A stretch of DNA of 64,000 nucleotides from Embleya sp040629175 (GTDB taxonomy: Bacteria; Actinomycetota; Actinomycetes; Streptomycetales; Streptomycetaceae), in contig NZ_JBEXUX010000022.1 in the NCBI RefSeq assembly GCF_040629175.1, positions 62,001-126,000 of the forward strand, written 5' to 3'. Of this stretch, positions 19,323-27,411 are shown piece after piece. Position 1 is the stretch's first letter. Each line of letters begins with the position of its first letter. The translations under genes were made by a program, and so were the position numbers. The notes beneath the pieces were generated by a model. That model was not told the origin of the DNA. It ran no database searches and saw only the letters and a program-made list of their open reading frames with translations.

Positions 19323-19997
19323 TCAGCCCGAAGAGGCGGCGGAGCGATCCGTCGCCTCTTCGGCGTCCGGGCGCGCGAACGGCCAGGCCGCCCAGGTGAG
19401 CGCGAGGAGCAACTGGGCGGCCACGTAGGTGGGCATCACCACCGCGTCCTGACCGGGCACCAGGTCCACGTCGGCGATGCCCAACGCGATCACCGCGTCC
19501 GAGAGCAGGAACAACGCGCCGCCGAGCCCGGTACGCCGGCCCACTCCCGCCGCGTACGCCGCCATCGCGGTGAGCAGCAGGCTGTAGCCGAGCACCGGCA
19601 CCAGCAGTTCGTCCAGCCCGCGCCACACCAGCGCCATCATCGCGCCCCACGCGAGCAGGTACCCGAGCGCCCGACGCGGCGAAAGCGTGCCGCCCAGGCG
19701 CCGAAAGGCCAGGAGATAGCAGACGTGCCCGACCGCGAACCCGGCCATCCCGATCATGAAGGCCGCGTCGTGGTCCACGAGCAGCCCGACGTCACCGACG
19801 AACCCGCCCGCCAGTGCGCCGATCGGCAGCCCCGCGCGCCTCGCATCGGGTCGTGCCGCCACCCACACGAAGGCGATCAGCACCGGCATCAGCAGCGTCT
19901 TGCTCACCCAGCGCGGCCCGTCCACGCCACTCGCGGCGAAAACCGTGTCGGCGACGCCCAGGGTCAGGTAGGCCGCGAGCAGCGCGCGTGCCCTCAC
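19323..19997 (-). CDS. Lysoplasmalogenase, YhhN/TMEM86 family
   Basis: Integral membrane protein of 224 residues with about eight helices. It carries the YhhN signatures: SKTLLMPVL near the N-terminus, FVGDVGLL with its conserved Asp, MAGFAVGHVCYLLAF and GGALFLLSDAVIA. The family hydrolyses the vinyl-ether bond of lysoplasmalogens. The GTG at 19997 overlaps the upstream stop (GTGA), so it is translationally coupled to the fatty acid hydroxylase gene, suggesting joint ether-lipid or lipid-modification work. Confidence 0.85.
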   Translation of the reverse strand: MRARALLAAYLTLGVADTVFAASGVDGPRWVSKTLLMPVLIAFVWVAARPDARRAGLPIGALAGGFVGDVGLLVDHDAAFMIGMAGFAVGHVCYLLAFRRLGGTLSPRRALGYLLAWGAMMALVWRGLDELLVPVLGYSLLLTAMAAYAAGVGRRTGLGGALFLLSDAVIALGIADVDLVPGQDAVVMPTYVAAQLLLALTWAAWPFARPDAEEATDRSAASSG

Positions 19998-20854
19998 GCG
20001 CCGGCCCGGGCGCCGGCGGGCGGGGCGATCGCCTCGGTCGCGGGCTGCCAGCCCGGCCCGCGCAACACCCGGCCGAACCGCACCCGCCAGGTGCTCGCGG
20101 CCCGGACGTCGCGTGCGATGGCCGCGTATTCGTGGAAGGCCACCCGCAGCGGGTTGTAGGTGCCGATGTTCTTGGTGAGCCCGTAGTCCACCGGTTCGCC
20201 CTCGGGCTCGAAGCTGCGGAACAGCCGGTCCCACAGGATCAGGATGCCGCCGTAGTTGCGGTCCAGGTACTGCCGGTTCGAACCGTGGTGCACGCGGTGG
20301 TGGGAGGGCGTGTTGAAGACGTACTCGATCGGCTTCCAGAGCTTGTCGATCCGCTCGGTGTGGATCCAGAACTGGTACAGCAGGTTGATCGAGAAGGACG
20401 TGATCACCATGGCCGGCGGGAAACCGAGCAGCAACATCGGCCCGATGAACACGATGTGGTGCGCCCCGGTCCAGGTCTGGCGCAGTGCGGTGGAGAGGTT
20501 GTAGTGCCGGCTGGAGTGGTGCACGACATGACTGGCCCACAACAACCGGATCTCGTGTCCGGCGCGATGTTCCCAGTAGTAGAAGAAGTCCACGCCGAGG
20601 ATCACCAGGGCCCAGGCCCACCACGTGTACCCCAGCCGCAGCGGGGTCAGCTCGTGCAGCCCGTCCCAGGCAAGCACGGTGAGCAGCCCCCAACCGAGCC
20701 CGACCGCCAGGCTGCCGAGACCCATGGTCAGGCTCGTCGCGGTGTCCTTCACCGCGTACCCGCGCTCGTTGTCGTCGGGGGCGAATCGGTACGACACCCA
20801 CTCGACGACCAGGAGAAGGGTGAAGACCGGAACGGCGAACACCGTGAGGTCCAT
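19994..20854 (-). CDS. Fatty acid hydroxylase / sterol desaturase family protein
   Basis: 286-residue membrane di-iron enzyme. Four or five helices flank the histidine clusters HRAGH, HHSSRH and HHRVHH, plus an isolated His in WIHTERI, which together bind the metals. The family hydroxylates or desaturates lipids with O2. The C-terminus (NIGTYNPLRVAFHEY) matches the alkylglycerol-monooxygenase-like subgroup, which would fit the coupled lysoplasmalogenase. The start at 20854 is set by TAGGGT 7 nt upstream on this strand. Confidence 0.88.
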   Translation of the reverse strand: MDLTVFAVPVFTLLLVVEWVSYRFAPDDNERGYAVKDTATSLTMGLGSLAVGLGWGLLTVLAWDGLHELTPLRLGYTWWAWALVILGVDFFYYWEHRAGHEIRLLWASHVVHHSSRHYNLSTALRQTWTGAHHIVFIGPMLLLGFPPAMVITSFSINLLYQFWIHTERIDKLWKPIEYVFNTPSHHRVHHGSNRQYLDRNYGGILILWDRLFRSFEPEGEPVDYGLTKNIGTYNPLRVAFHEYAAIARDVRAASTWRVRFGRVLRGPGWQPATEAIAPPAGARAGA

Positions 20855-20861
20855 GCCTCGG

Positions 20862-20867
20862 ACCCTA
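20862..20867 (-). promoter_or_regulatory. -10 box TAGGGT, leaderless start
   Basis: On the minus strand, TAGGGT, 7 nt, then the ATG at 20854. Confidence 0.5.
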
Positions 20868-20961
20868 CTGGCGAGTAACGCCGGGCGGAAGGGGTGATTT
20901 ACCGCTGATTTTCCACCGGTTTCCCGTGGCCGCGCCGATCGTCCGCCCGACACGGGGCGAA

Positions 20962-20996
20962 GCCCCCGGCCGCCCTCGGAGGGATGAGCCGGGGGC
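20962..20996 (-). terminator. Hairpin after the PRC-barrel gene
   Basis: GCCCCCGGC (20962-20970) pairs with GCCGGGGGC (20988-20996); the loop holds CCTC/GAGG. No T-run; possible terminator. Confidence 0.4.
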
Positions 20997-21032
20997 GATC
21001 GGGGGCTTCGCGGGAAGCGGAGCGGAGCGGGC

Positions 21033-22145
21033 CTAGCCGTGCTTGTTCTTGTCCGCTCGCTCGCCCTTGCCGTCGAGGACCTGCACCTTGTCCCCATCGT
21101 GCAATTCGATGCGTTCGCGCCGGACCTCCTCGGTCACCCGCTGCTCGCCCTGCACCTTCTTGGCCACCAGTCGGATGCGCTCCACCGCGACGACCTCCTT
21201 GCGGACGACGACCCGTTCGGCGTGCAGCACCATCTCGCGCGAGCTGTCGCGCATGTCCGGGGCGTCGAGCGCGGCGCCGCGGTTGGAGCCGTCGATCGGC
21301 TCGCGGACGATCTCCCACTCCTCGTGCGTCACGGGGACGACCTTTTCCACCCGCTCGGTCTCGACCACCTTGCGCAGCGCCACGCGCCCGGTCTCGATCG
21401 TCTCCACGTGCACGTCGAGTCGCTCCTCGGAGCGGGTCATCACGTTGTCGGTACCGGCCGCGCCGGACGTCGACGTGGTCCGGGCGGTGCCCGTGCCCAT
21501 GCCGGTGCCCGTGGCGGTGCCGGCCGCGGGCATGCGGGTCGGGGCCGAGGTCGCCATGCCCGCCTTGGAGTCCGGCCCCATCGCCGGCCGATCGTGCGTC
21601 GCGGTGCCGGCCATCCCGGCCGCCGCGCTCGCCGCCGGCGGGTCGTTGGTGCGCACCGACGGATCGTGCTTGCCGGTCAGCTCCTCGAAGCCGTCGTCCG
21701 AGCCCGCGAGCTGCGACTTGGACATGTCCTCGCGCCGGTGGGTGCCGGCCGCCCCGGCCGCTCCCGCGGTACCGGCGGCTCCGGCAGCCGCGGCGGTGCC
21801 GGTGTCGGTCCCGGTGCGGGTCATGCCGCCGGACGGCGTGACGCTGTAGTGGCGGTAGAGGCGAGCCTCTTCCTCCGGCGAGAGGTGCTCGTCGGTGCCC
21901 AGGCTCGGCGCCTCCTTGACGAGTTCCTTGTCGAACGGCACCCGGAGGTCGTCGCCCTGCATGTCGGCCGGACCCAGGGGCACGAAGCTCTCGCGTCCGC
22001 CGAACATGCCGGTCTTGACGGTGACCCACTCCGGCTCGCCGGTGCGGTCGTCCAGGTACACCTGGCCGATGGTCCCGATCTTGTTGCCTTCGGAATCGAC
22101 GATCTTGCGGCCGATCAGTTCCTGTGGAGTGACATTCGTCTTCAC
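21033..22145 (-). CDS. PRC-barrel and DUF2382 stress-type protein
   Basis: 370 residues. A PRC-barrel occupies residues 1-95 (LIGRKIVDSEGNKIGTIGQV, FVPL). A low-complexity Ala/Gly/Thr linker follows (about 115-235). The C-terminus is a DUF2382 domain with its repeated charged beta strands: SEERLDVHVETIETGRVALRK and EEVRRERIEL. DUF2382 proteins occur in desiccation- and radiation-tolerant actinobacteria; the biochemical role is unknown. No export signal. GTG start with AGGAG 9 nt upstream. Confidence 0.88.
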   Translation of the reverse strand: MKTNVTPQELIGRKIVDSEGNKIGTIGQVYLDDRTGEPEWVTVKTGMFGGRESFVPLGPADMQGDDLRVPFDKELVKEAPSLGTDEHLSPEEEARLYRHYSVTPSGGMTRTGTDTGTAAAAGAAGTAGAAGAAGTHRREDMSKSQLAGSDDGFEELTGKHDPSVRTNDPPAASAAAGMAGTATHDRPAMGPDSKAGMATSAPTRMPAAGTATGTGMGTGTARTTSTSGAAGTDNVMTRSEERLDVHVETIETGRVALRKVVETERVEKVVPVTHEEWEIVREPIDGSNRGAALDAPDMRDSSREMVLHAERVVVRKEVVAVERIRLVAKKVQGEQRVTEEVRRERIELHDGDKVQVLDGKGERADKNKHG

Positions 22146-22486
22146 GAGCCAACGCTCCTGTTCCCGGCGTCGCGGCGAGGGTGTCGCGACATGGCGGTCG
22201 TCGTGTGGGAGCTCCGCTCACCAGCAGACGGCGAATCGGCCGAGGGGACAACCGGAGGCGGCCGGGACGGTGTCCGTCCGGTGCCCGTCGCGGCGCTGTC
22301 ATCAGCGGGAATGCAACCGGCGCCGACCTGCGGCGGGGCCGGCAGGATTCACCCGAGTGGGTGAGTGACGGGCGGCGCTCGACCGGATATCGAGCGCACT
22401 GTTCGGGCTGTTCGCGGCAACCTCGCGCAGGGGTCGGGCCGGCGCGTATCCCGGGGTGGGCCGGTCGGGATTTGTAGGCTCTCGGC
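22146..22486. other. Divergent promoter region with a perfect dyad
   Basis: 341 bp between the PRC gene and a GNAT gene, no gene seen. GCGCTCGA (22375-22382) and TCGAGCGC (22390-22397) form an 8-bp perfect inverted repeat with a 7-nt centre, about 80 bp before the GNAT -10 box. Confidence 0.5.
22475..22480 (+). promoter_or_regulatory. -10 box TAGGCT, leaderless start
   Basis: TAGGCT, 6 nt, then the ATG at 22487. Confidence 0.5.
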
Positions 22487-22948
22487 ATGACCATGACGAT
22501 CCGCCCGGCGACGGCTCGGGACTTGTCCGGGGTGCTCGCGCTCTACGCCGAGTTCCATCCCCGCGATGTGCCACTGCCGATCGAGGACGCACACCTGATC
22601 TGGGCGGACATCGCCACGCAGCGCGGTCGTACGGTGCTGGTCGCGGATCTGGACGGGACCGTCGTCGGCACCGCCGACTGCGTGGTGTTGCCCAATCTCA
22701 CCCGAGGCGGGCACTCGATCATGTTCGTGGAGAACGTCGTGGTGGCGGCGGCGCGTCGCAGGCTGGGGATCGGTCGCCGGTTGTTGGCCGCGGCCGGCAC
22801 GCTGGCCGCCGACTCGGGGTGCTACAAGCTGCAAATCCTGGCCGCGGACAACGCCGAGGCACACGAGTTCTACCGGGCCTGCGGCTTCGAGAGCCCGGCT
22901 CGGGGCTTCCGCCGCTACCTGCGACCCGTCTCGTCGGACAGGGGCTAG
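22487..22948 (+). CDS. GNAT-family N-acetyltransferase
   Basis: 153-residue single-domain acetyltransferase. IRPATARDLSGVLALYAEFHP opens the fold, ENVVVAAARRRLGIGRRLL is the acetyl-CoA-binding motif A, and KLQILAADNAEAHEFYRACGF is motif B. The acceptor is unknown. The ATG lies 6 nt after TAGGCT, so the mRNA is probably leaderless. It converges with the small CxxCxGxG gene, with the two stops 4 bp apart. Confidence 0.88.
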   Translation: MTMTIRPATARDLSGVLALYAEFHPRDVPLPIEDAHLIWADIATQRGRTVLVADLDGTVVGTADCVVLPNLTRGGHSIMFVENVVVAAARRRLGIGRRLLAAAGTLAADSGCYKLQILAADNAEAHEFYRACGFESPARGFRRYLRPVSSDRG

Positions 22949-22952
22949 CCGG

Positions 22953-23189
22953 TCACCTGCCGGTGCGCCAGGGGCCGCCGAGGGAGCCTTCCGGTGGGTC
23001 GGTGGGGCCGTTGTGCAGCCAGCCGGTGCCTCGGCAGTGCGGGCAGCGGGTGCCGGCCCAGATCGTCGACACCTCGCGATGCCGACTGCGGTACACCCGG
23101 CCGGAGGTGTCCAGGCCGGTGCCCTGGCAACCCATGCATCGGATCGCGTCGCCCGCCGCGGACTCGTGATGTCCGACTTCCTCCGTCAC
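22953..23189 (-). CDS. Small protein with two DnaJ-type CxxCxGxG motifs
   Basis: 78 residues. Two zinc-ribbon halves, CMGCQGTG and CPHCRGTG, separated by 23 residues, should bind one zinc ion as in the DnaJ Cys-rich region. No J-domain is present. The GTG at 23189 is supported by AAGGGGG a few bases upstream. Small proteins of this kind are common in streptomycetes and are not functionally assigned. Confidence 0.78.
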   Translation of the reverse strand: MTEEVGHHESAAGDAIRCMGCQGTGLDTSGRVYRSRHREVSTIWAGTRCPHCRGTGWLHNGPTDPPEGSLGGPWRTGR

Positions 23190-23596
23190 CGGGTCCCCCT
23201 TCGATCGGTGTGCGCCCGCGATCGAGCCGTATCGCGTTCCGTAGTGGGCGCGTGTACACCCAGTATTCGCGGGCCGTGCGCCCGGCGCCGGGATTCGGGA
23301 CACAAAGGTTGTCGGGTCGGGTGCGGGAGTGCGCGTGGGGCGGGCACGGCGGAGCGTCGGGGGGCGCGGTGTTCGGGATCGGGGTCGCCGGGGCGCGCAT
23401 TGCAATGCTTTTGCCCGGTGGTTTCGTTACGTTGGAAAAGAATTATTGCCGAAATGTCACGCGCTGCGCGGCTTGGCGATACAGTTTTCGATCGAATTGT
23501 CGAACGACCATGAGGGGCAATTCGATCGACTATTTCAACGATGATATTATTGCGGCCGATCGGTGTGCGGGACGACAACAGCTCGGGAGCAGGGCG
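23190..23596. other. AT-rich intergenic region before the GT-C gene
   Basis: 407 bp without a convincing gene. Between about 23400 and 23560 the sequence is markedly AT-richer than its surroundings (AAAAGAATTATTGCC, GATGATATTATTG), as expected for an Lsr2-bound promoter or recently acquired DNA. Confidence 0.5.
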
Positions 23597-25435
23597 ATGG
23601 GCGTAGAAAGCGCCTTGGTCGAAAATAATGCGACCGAGGTCACGGGGAATGCCGATCCCGAAATGTCGCGAAAAAGACCGTGGTATCGGCCGGACGCGCG
23701 GACCGGATGGGCCCTGGCCGTCGTGCTGGTTCCGGCGCTGTTGCTCGGACTGGCCGCCTTCCGGCGCCGCTGGATCGGTGACGACGGACTGATCTTCGTG
23801 CGGGTCTCGCAGCAGATCCTGGACGGGAACGGGCCCAACTTCAATGTCGGCGAGCGGGCCGAGGCGGCCACGTCCACGTTGTGGCCGTGGTTGCTCGCGC
23901 TGGTCGGCGGGGTGACCGGGATCGATCTGGTCGCCGTCGCGGTCTACGGCTCACTGCTGTGCGCGGTGGTCGGTCTGGCGATCGCCACGATGGGCACCCG
24001 GCGGCTGTACCGCGATCTCCCGGGCGGCGGGTGGCCGCTGCCCGCCGGGGCGTTGGTGATCGCCGCGCTGCCGCCGTTCTGGGACTTCGCCACGTCCGGT
24101 CTGGAGATGGGGCTGATCTTCGTCTGGCTGGGCACGAGTTGGACGCTGTTGGCCCGGCTGGACCGGGACAGCTCCCTCGCCCGCCAGGCGTGGACCTCGT
24201 TCGCGCTCGGCATGGGCGTACTGGTGCGGCCCGACCTCGCGTTGGGCACGATCGTGTTCGCCGTTGCGGCGTGGTTGCTGCTGCGGCCGACCCCGAAGCG
24301 GCTGGCCCTGCTCGCGTTGTGCGGCGGCCTGCTCCCGGTGCTCTACCAGATCTTCCGGATGGGCTACTACGGCGTCCTGTTGCCCAATACGGCGATAGCC
24401 AAGGAGGGCACCAAGACCGACATCGGTCGCGGCTGGACCTACTTCGAGGACTACGCGAGCCCGTACAACATCTGGGCGCCGCTGCTGCTCACCGTGGTGG
24501 CGGTCGGTCTATTGGTCACCGTGGGCCGTTCGGTCGGCGACTTCGAGCGCTACCGGATCCGGGTGCTGACCGCGACCGCGCTGGTCGTGGGCAGCGTGTT
24601 GCTCGGCTATGTGATCGTGGTCGGCGGCGACTTCATGCACGCCCGGCTGCTGCTGCCCGGCACGTTCGCGTTCCTGCTGCCGGTGCTGGTGTTGCCGTTG
24701 CAGCGGCTGTACGCGAGCACCGCGGCGGGGCTGGCCGTGTGGTCGGTGGTCTGCGCGGCCTCGATGCGGGTGCCGTACCAGGGCTTCGGTCCGCAGAACA
24801 TCGAGGACACCCGCTCGTGGTACGTGACCTGGACCGGCGAGCGGAACCCGGTCACCGCGAAGTCCTATCGGGACGCGTTCGTGAAGCGGCTGGAGGGCGT
24901 GGGCGTCGAGTGGAAGAAGGACGCCGCGACGCCCGGTGCGCAGTTCGTCTACCTGACCTACTACCACGAGCCCGACAAGTTCTGGATGTTGAACTTCGAT
25001 TTCCGCTCCGCGCCGCTCAAGTACCACGTCCCGATCACCGACTCGGTGGTCTACGGCGCGCTCGGGCAACCCGCGGTGCTGGTGCCGACCTCGGGTCTGG
25101 CGATCGACATCTTCGGCCTGGCGAATCCGCTCGGCGCACACCTGGACCTCGACTATCGGACCCGGTCCGGGCACGACAAGCTGACCTACATCGAATGGAT
25201 TCTGGCCGACTTCACCCAGCCGGGTACCCCACTGGACCTGCGCAATGTCGATCCGGCCAAGGTCGAGGCGGCCCGGCGGGCATTGAACTGCGGCGGTATT
25301 CGCGAACTTCAGGAAGCGACCCGCGAGCCCATGTCGGTATCGCGATTCTGGAAGAACCTCATCGGGTCGCCGGAACGGAACTCGATGCGGATTCCGACGA
25401 ATCCGATCGAGGCGGAGAAGAAGTACTGCCGCTGA
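23597..25435 (+). CDS. GT-C membrane glycosyltransferase-like protein (AftB/ZomB family)
   Basis: 612-residue polytopic protein, about ten membrane helices plus a soluble C-terminal domain from roughly residue 400. The first loop reads RWIGDDGLIFVRVSQQILDGNGP then GERAEAATSTLW, the AftB/ZomB signature with the Asp pair expected of a GT-C catalytic site. The C-terminus (LNCGGIRELQEATREPMS) also fits. In mycobacteria AftB adds terminal arabinofuranose from decaprenyl-phosphoryl arabinose; here the acceptor is unknown, probably a cell-wall or lipid glycan. The ATG has GGAG 8 nt upstream. The 3' end overlaps mutY on the other strand. Confidence 0.82.
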   Translation: MGVESALVENNATEVTGNADPEMSRKRPWYRPDARTGWALAVVLVPALLLGLAAFRRRWIGDDGLIFVRVSQQILDGNGPNFNVGERAEAATSTLWPWLLALVGGVTGIDLVAVAVYGSLLCAVVGLAIATMGTRRLYRDLPGGGWPLPAGALVIAALPPFWDFATSGLEMGLIFVWLGTSWTLLARLDRDSSLARQAWTSFALGMGVLVRPDLALGTIVFAVAAWLLLRPTPKRLALLALCGGLLPVLYQIFRMGYYGVLLPNTAIAKEGTKTDIGRGWTYFEDYASPYNIWAPLLLTVVAVGLLVTVGRSVGDFERYRIRVLTATALVVGSVLLGYVIVVGGDFMHARLLLPGTFAFLLPVLVLPLQRLYASTAAGLAVWSVVCAASMRVPYQGFGPQNIEDTRSWYVTWTGERNPVTAKSYRDAFVKRLEGVGVEWKKDAATPGAQFVYLTYYHEPDKFWMLNFDFRSAPLKYHVPITDSVVYGALGQPAVLVPTSGLAIDIFGLANPLGAHLDLDYRTRSGHDKLTYIEWILADFTQPGTPLDLRNVDPAKVEAARRALNCGGIRELQEATREPMSVSRFWKNLIGSPERNSMRIPTNPIEAEKKYCR

Positions 25436-26312
25436 GCGGGCCGGCGGGCAACCGGTACACGCCCGCCGCCAACGGCTCGACCAGCCCGTCCGCGACCAGC
25501 CCGTCCAGTGCCCGTGCGCGTTGGACGGGCTCGTCCCATACCGCGTCCAACGCGGCCTGGGACACCGGTTCGGCACTTTCCCGCAGCACCGCGAGCAGGC
25601 GACCGCGGACCTGGCGGTCGGTACCCGCGTAGGTCTGGCCGCGTCGGGGCGGGCCCTCGTACGCGGGCTTGCCCGCCAGCCGCCAGGCGCACAGTGCGGC
25701 GATCGGACAACCCACGCACTTGGGCGACTTCGCGGTGCACACCAGCGCGCCGAGTTCCATGATCGCCACCGCCCAGGTCGCGGCGCGTTCCGTGTCGGCG
25801 GGCAGCAGCGTGGTCGCGGTGCGCCGCTCGGCCGGCGTGGTGGCCTGCGGCGGGTACTCGACGCCGGTGACCGCCCGCCCGATCACTCGGCGCACGTTGG
25901 TGTCCAGCACGATGTGCCGTTGCCGGAACGCGAACGAGGCGACGGCCGCGGCGGTGTACTCGCCGACGCCCGGCAGGGCCAGCAGATCGGCGTGTGCGGA
26001 CGGGACATCGCCGGCGTGGCGCTCGACCATCGCGACGGCCGCGCCGTGCAGCCGCAGAGCGCGGCGCGGGTAGCCGAGTCGGCCCCACATCCGCACCGCC
26101 TCGCCCGGCTCGTCGGCGGCCAGCGCGGCCGGCGTGGGCCAGCGGGTCAACCAGGCCCGGTAGACCGGCAACACCCGCGCCACGGGGGTCTGTTGCAGCA
26201 TGAACTCGCTGACCACCACCGCCCACGCGGATGCGTCGGGGGTGCGCCAGGGCAGATCGCGTTGATTGGCCGAGTACCAGTCGAGGATCGGCTCGTGCAG
26301 TGCGTGTGACAT
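25359..26312 (-). CDS. mutY: A/G-specific adenine DNA glycosylase
   Basis: Removes adenine mispaired with 8-oxoguanine. 317 residues. The catalytic Glu is in SEFMLQQT, the helix-hairpin-helix is LPGVGEYTAAAVASFAF, the catalytic Asp follows in VLDTNVRRV, and the [4Fe-4S] site is C-x6-C-x2-C-x5-C (CTAKSPKCVGCPIAALC). The usual C-terminal NUDIX-like domain is replaced by a short tail with a winged-helix look, as in other actinobacteria. The last 25 codons overlap the end of the convergent GT-C gene by 77 bp. Confidence 0.94.
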   Translation of the reverse strand: MSHALHEPILDWYSANQRDLPWRTPDASAWAVVVSEFMLQQTPVARVLPVYRAWLTRWPTPAALAADEPGEAVRMWGRLGYPRRALRLHGAAVAMVERHAGDVPSAHADLLALPGVGEYTAAAVASFAFRQRHIVLDTNVRRVIGRAVTGVEYPPQATTPAERRTATTLLPADTERAATWAVAIMELGALVCTAKSPKCVGCPIAALCAWRLAGKPAYEGPPRRGQTYAGTDRQVRGRLLAVLRESAEPVSQAALDAVWDEPVQRARALDGLVADGLVEPLAAGVYRLPAGPLSGSTSSPPRSDSSESASSSVPATR

Positions 26313-26481
26313 CTCTCCCCGATCCTCGCACGTTACGGCGGATCACTCGGGCGAGTGACGGTGGCTTCTGCCCGCAAATGCCGGAATAAGCCTGCGACCA
26401 GGGCTTCTTCGGTCGCGACACGCCACGAAATTCCAACGCTTCGGACGGTGTGGCTACACCGGACGGCGTAACGATCTCCCC

Positions 26482-26487
26482 TAGAGT
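26482..26487 (+). promoter_or_regulatory. -10 box TAGAGT, leaderless start
   Basis: TAGAGT, 6 nt, then the GTG at 26494. Confidence 0.5.
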
Positions 26488-26493
26488 TTGCCC

Positions 26494-27336
26494 GTGGACT
26501 CGATGCGCCGTCCCGTGGGTCACCTGCCGTCAACCGTGTATTGGCGACGGCGGGTCTTCGTGCTGCTCGCCCTCGCGCTGTTGATCGCGCTGGTGGCCTG
26601 GGCATGCACTGCCGGTGGGGACTCCGACGACAAGAAGAACGCCTCGGACAAGAAGCCGATCGCGACCGGAACGGCCTCGCCCGATCCGAGCGCCATCACG
26701 CCGGGGCCCAACCCGACCAACGGCGCCAATCCGCCGATCCCGGGCGGTGGTTCCGGCACGCCCGGGGCGGGCACCTCCGGTGCGTCGGCGGGCACGTCCG
26801 GCCAGACCGGCGGGCAGGCGGGCCAGAGCGCCGGACAGCCCGGCGGCACGGCCGGCAGCGGCGGCACCACGCCCGGAGGCGGCAAGGCCGCGCCGGCCGG
26901 TGGCACCTGGTGCACGCCGAGCATGATCCGGGTGCAGATCCAGCCGGTGGAGTCGGGCAAGAGCGCGTACAACGCCTCGCAGAACGTGGCGCTCAAGCTG
27001 ATCGTCACCAACCAGACCGGCCCCACCTGCTTCGTCGACCTCGCGCCGGGCCACGCCTACATCGAGGTGCTCTCCGGCAACGACCGGCTGTGGAGCTCGG
27101 CCGACTGCGCCGCCGGTGCGGCCACCGACGTGCGCCAGTTGCAGCAGGGCGACGCGCAGGCCGTCTCGATCACCCGCGACTGGTCCTGGACCCGCTCCAA
27201 CGCCGGACAGTGCGCCACCAACGGCGGGCAGACCAAGGCCGCACCCGCGGACAAGGCCGCCTACCGCGCCAAGGGCACGCTGGCGGGCCTGGAGCCGTCC
27301 GGCGAGTTCGTGTTCACCGCGACGGTGGGCAAGTAG
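26494..27336 (+). CDS. Membrane-anchored secreted protein with DUF4232-like domain
   Basis: 280 residues. A single N-terminal membrane segment (VFVLLALALLIALVAWACT) ends in Cys but lacks a clear lipobox, so it is either a signal anchor or an atypical lipoprotein. A Gly/Ser/Thr/Pro-rich linker (about 55-135) is followed by a beta-rich domain starting GTWCTPSMIRVQIQP with paired Cys residues, resembling DUF4232/MucR-like extracellular domains. The GTG at 26494 is set by TAGAGT; an ATG at 26503 is the alternative. It converges on disA across a strong terminator. Confidence 0.75.
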   Translation: MDSMRRPVGHLPSTVYWRRRVFVLLALALLIALVAWACTAGGDSDDKKNASDKKPIATGTASPDPSAITPGPNPTNGANPPIPGGGSGTPGAGTSGASAGTSGQTGGQAGQSAGQPGGTAGSGGTTPGGGKAAPAGGTWCTPSMIRVQIQPVESGKSAYNASQNVALKLIVTNQTGPTCFVDLAPGHAYIEVLSGNDRLWSSADCAAGAATDVRQLQQGDAQAVSITRDWSWTRSNAGQCATNGGQTKAAPADKAAYRAKGTLAGLEPSGEFVFTATVGK

Positions 27337-27356
27337 CGGGACGACCCGCGTTCGAC

Positions 27357-27398
27357 CACGAGAAGGGCCCCGGCGCACGCGCCGGGGCCCTTCTCGTG
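27357..27398. terminator. Bidirectional terminator, 20-bp perfect stem
   Basis: Arms 27357-27376 and 27379-27398 are perfectly complementary with a 2-nt centre. It separates the secreted-protein gene from convergent disA. Confidence 0.78.
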
Positions 27399-27411
27399 TC
27401 GTGCGACCGCT

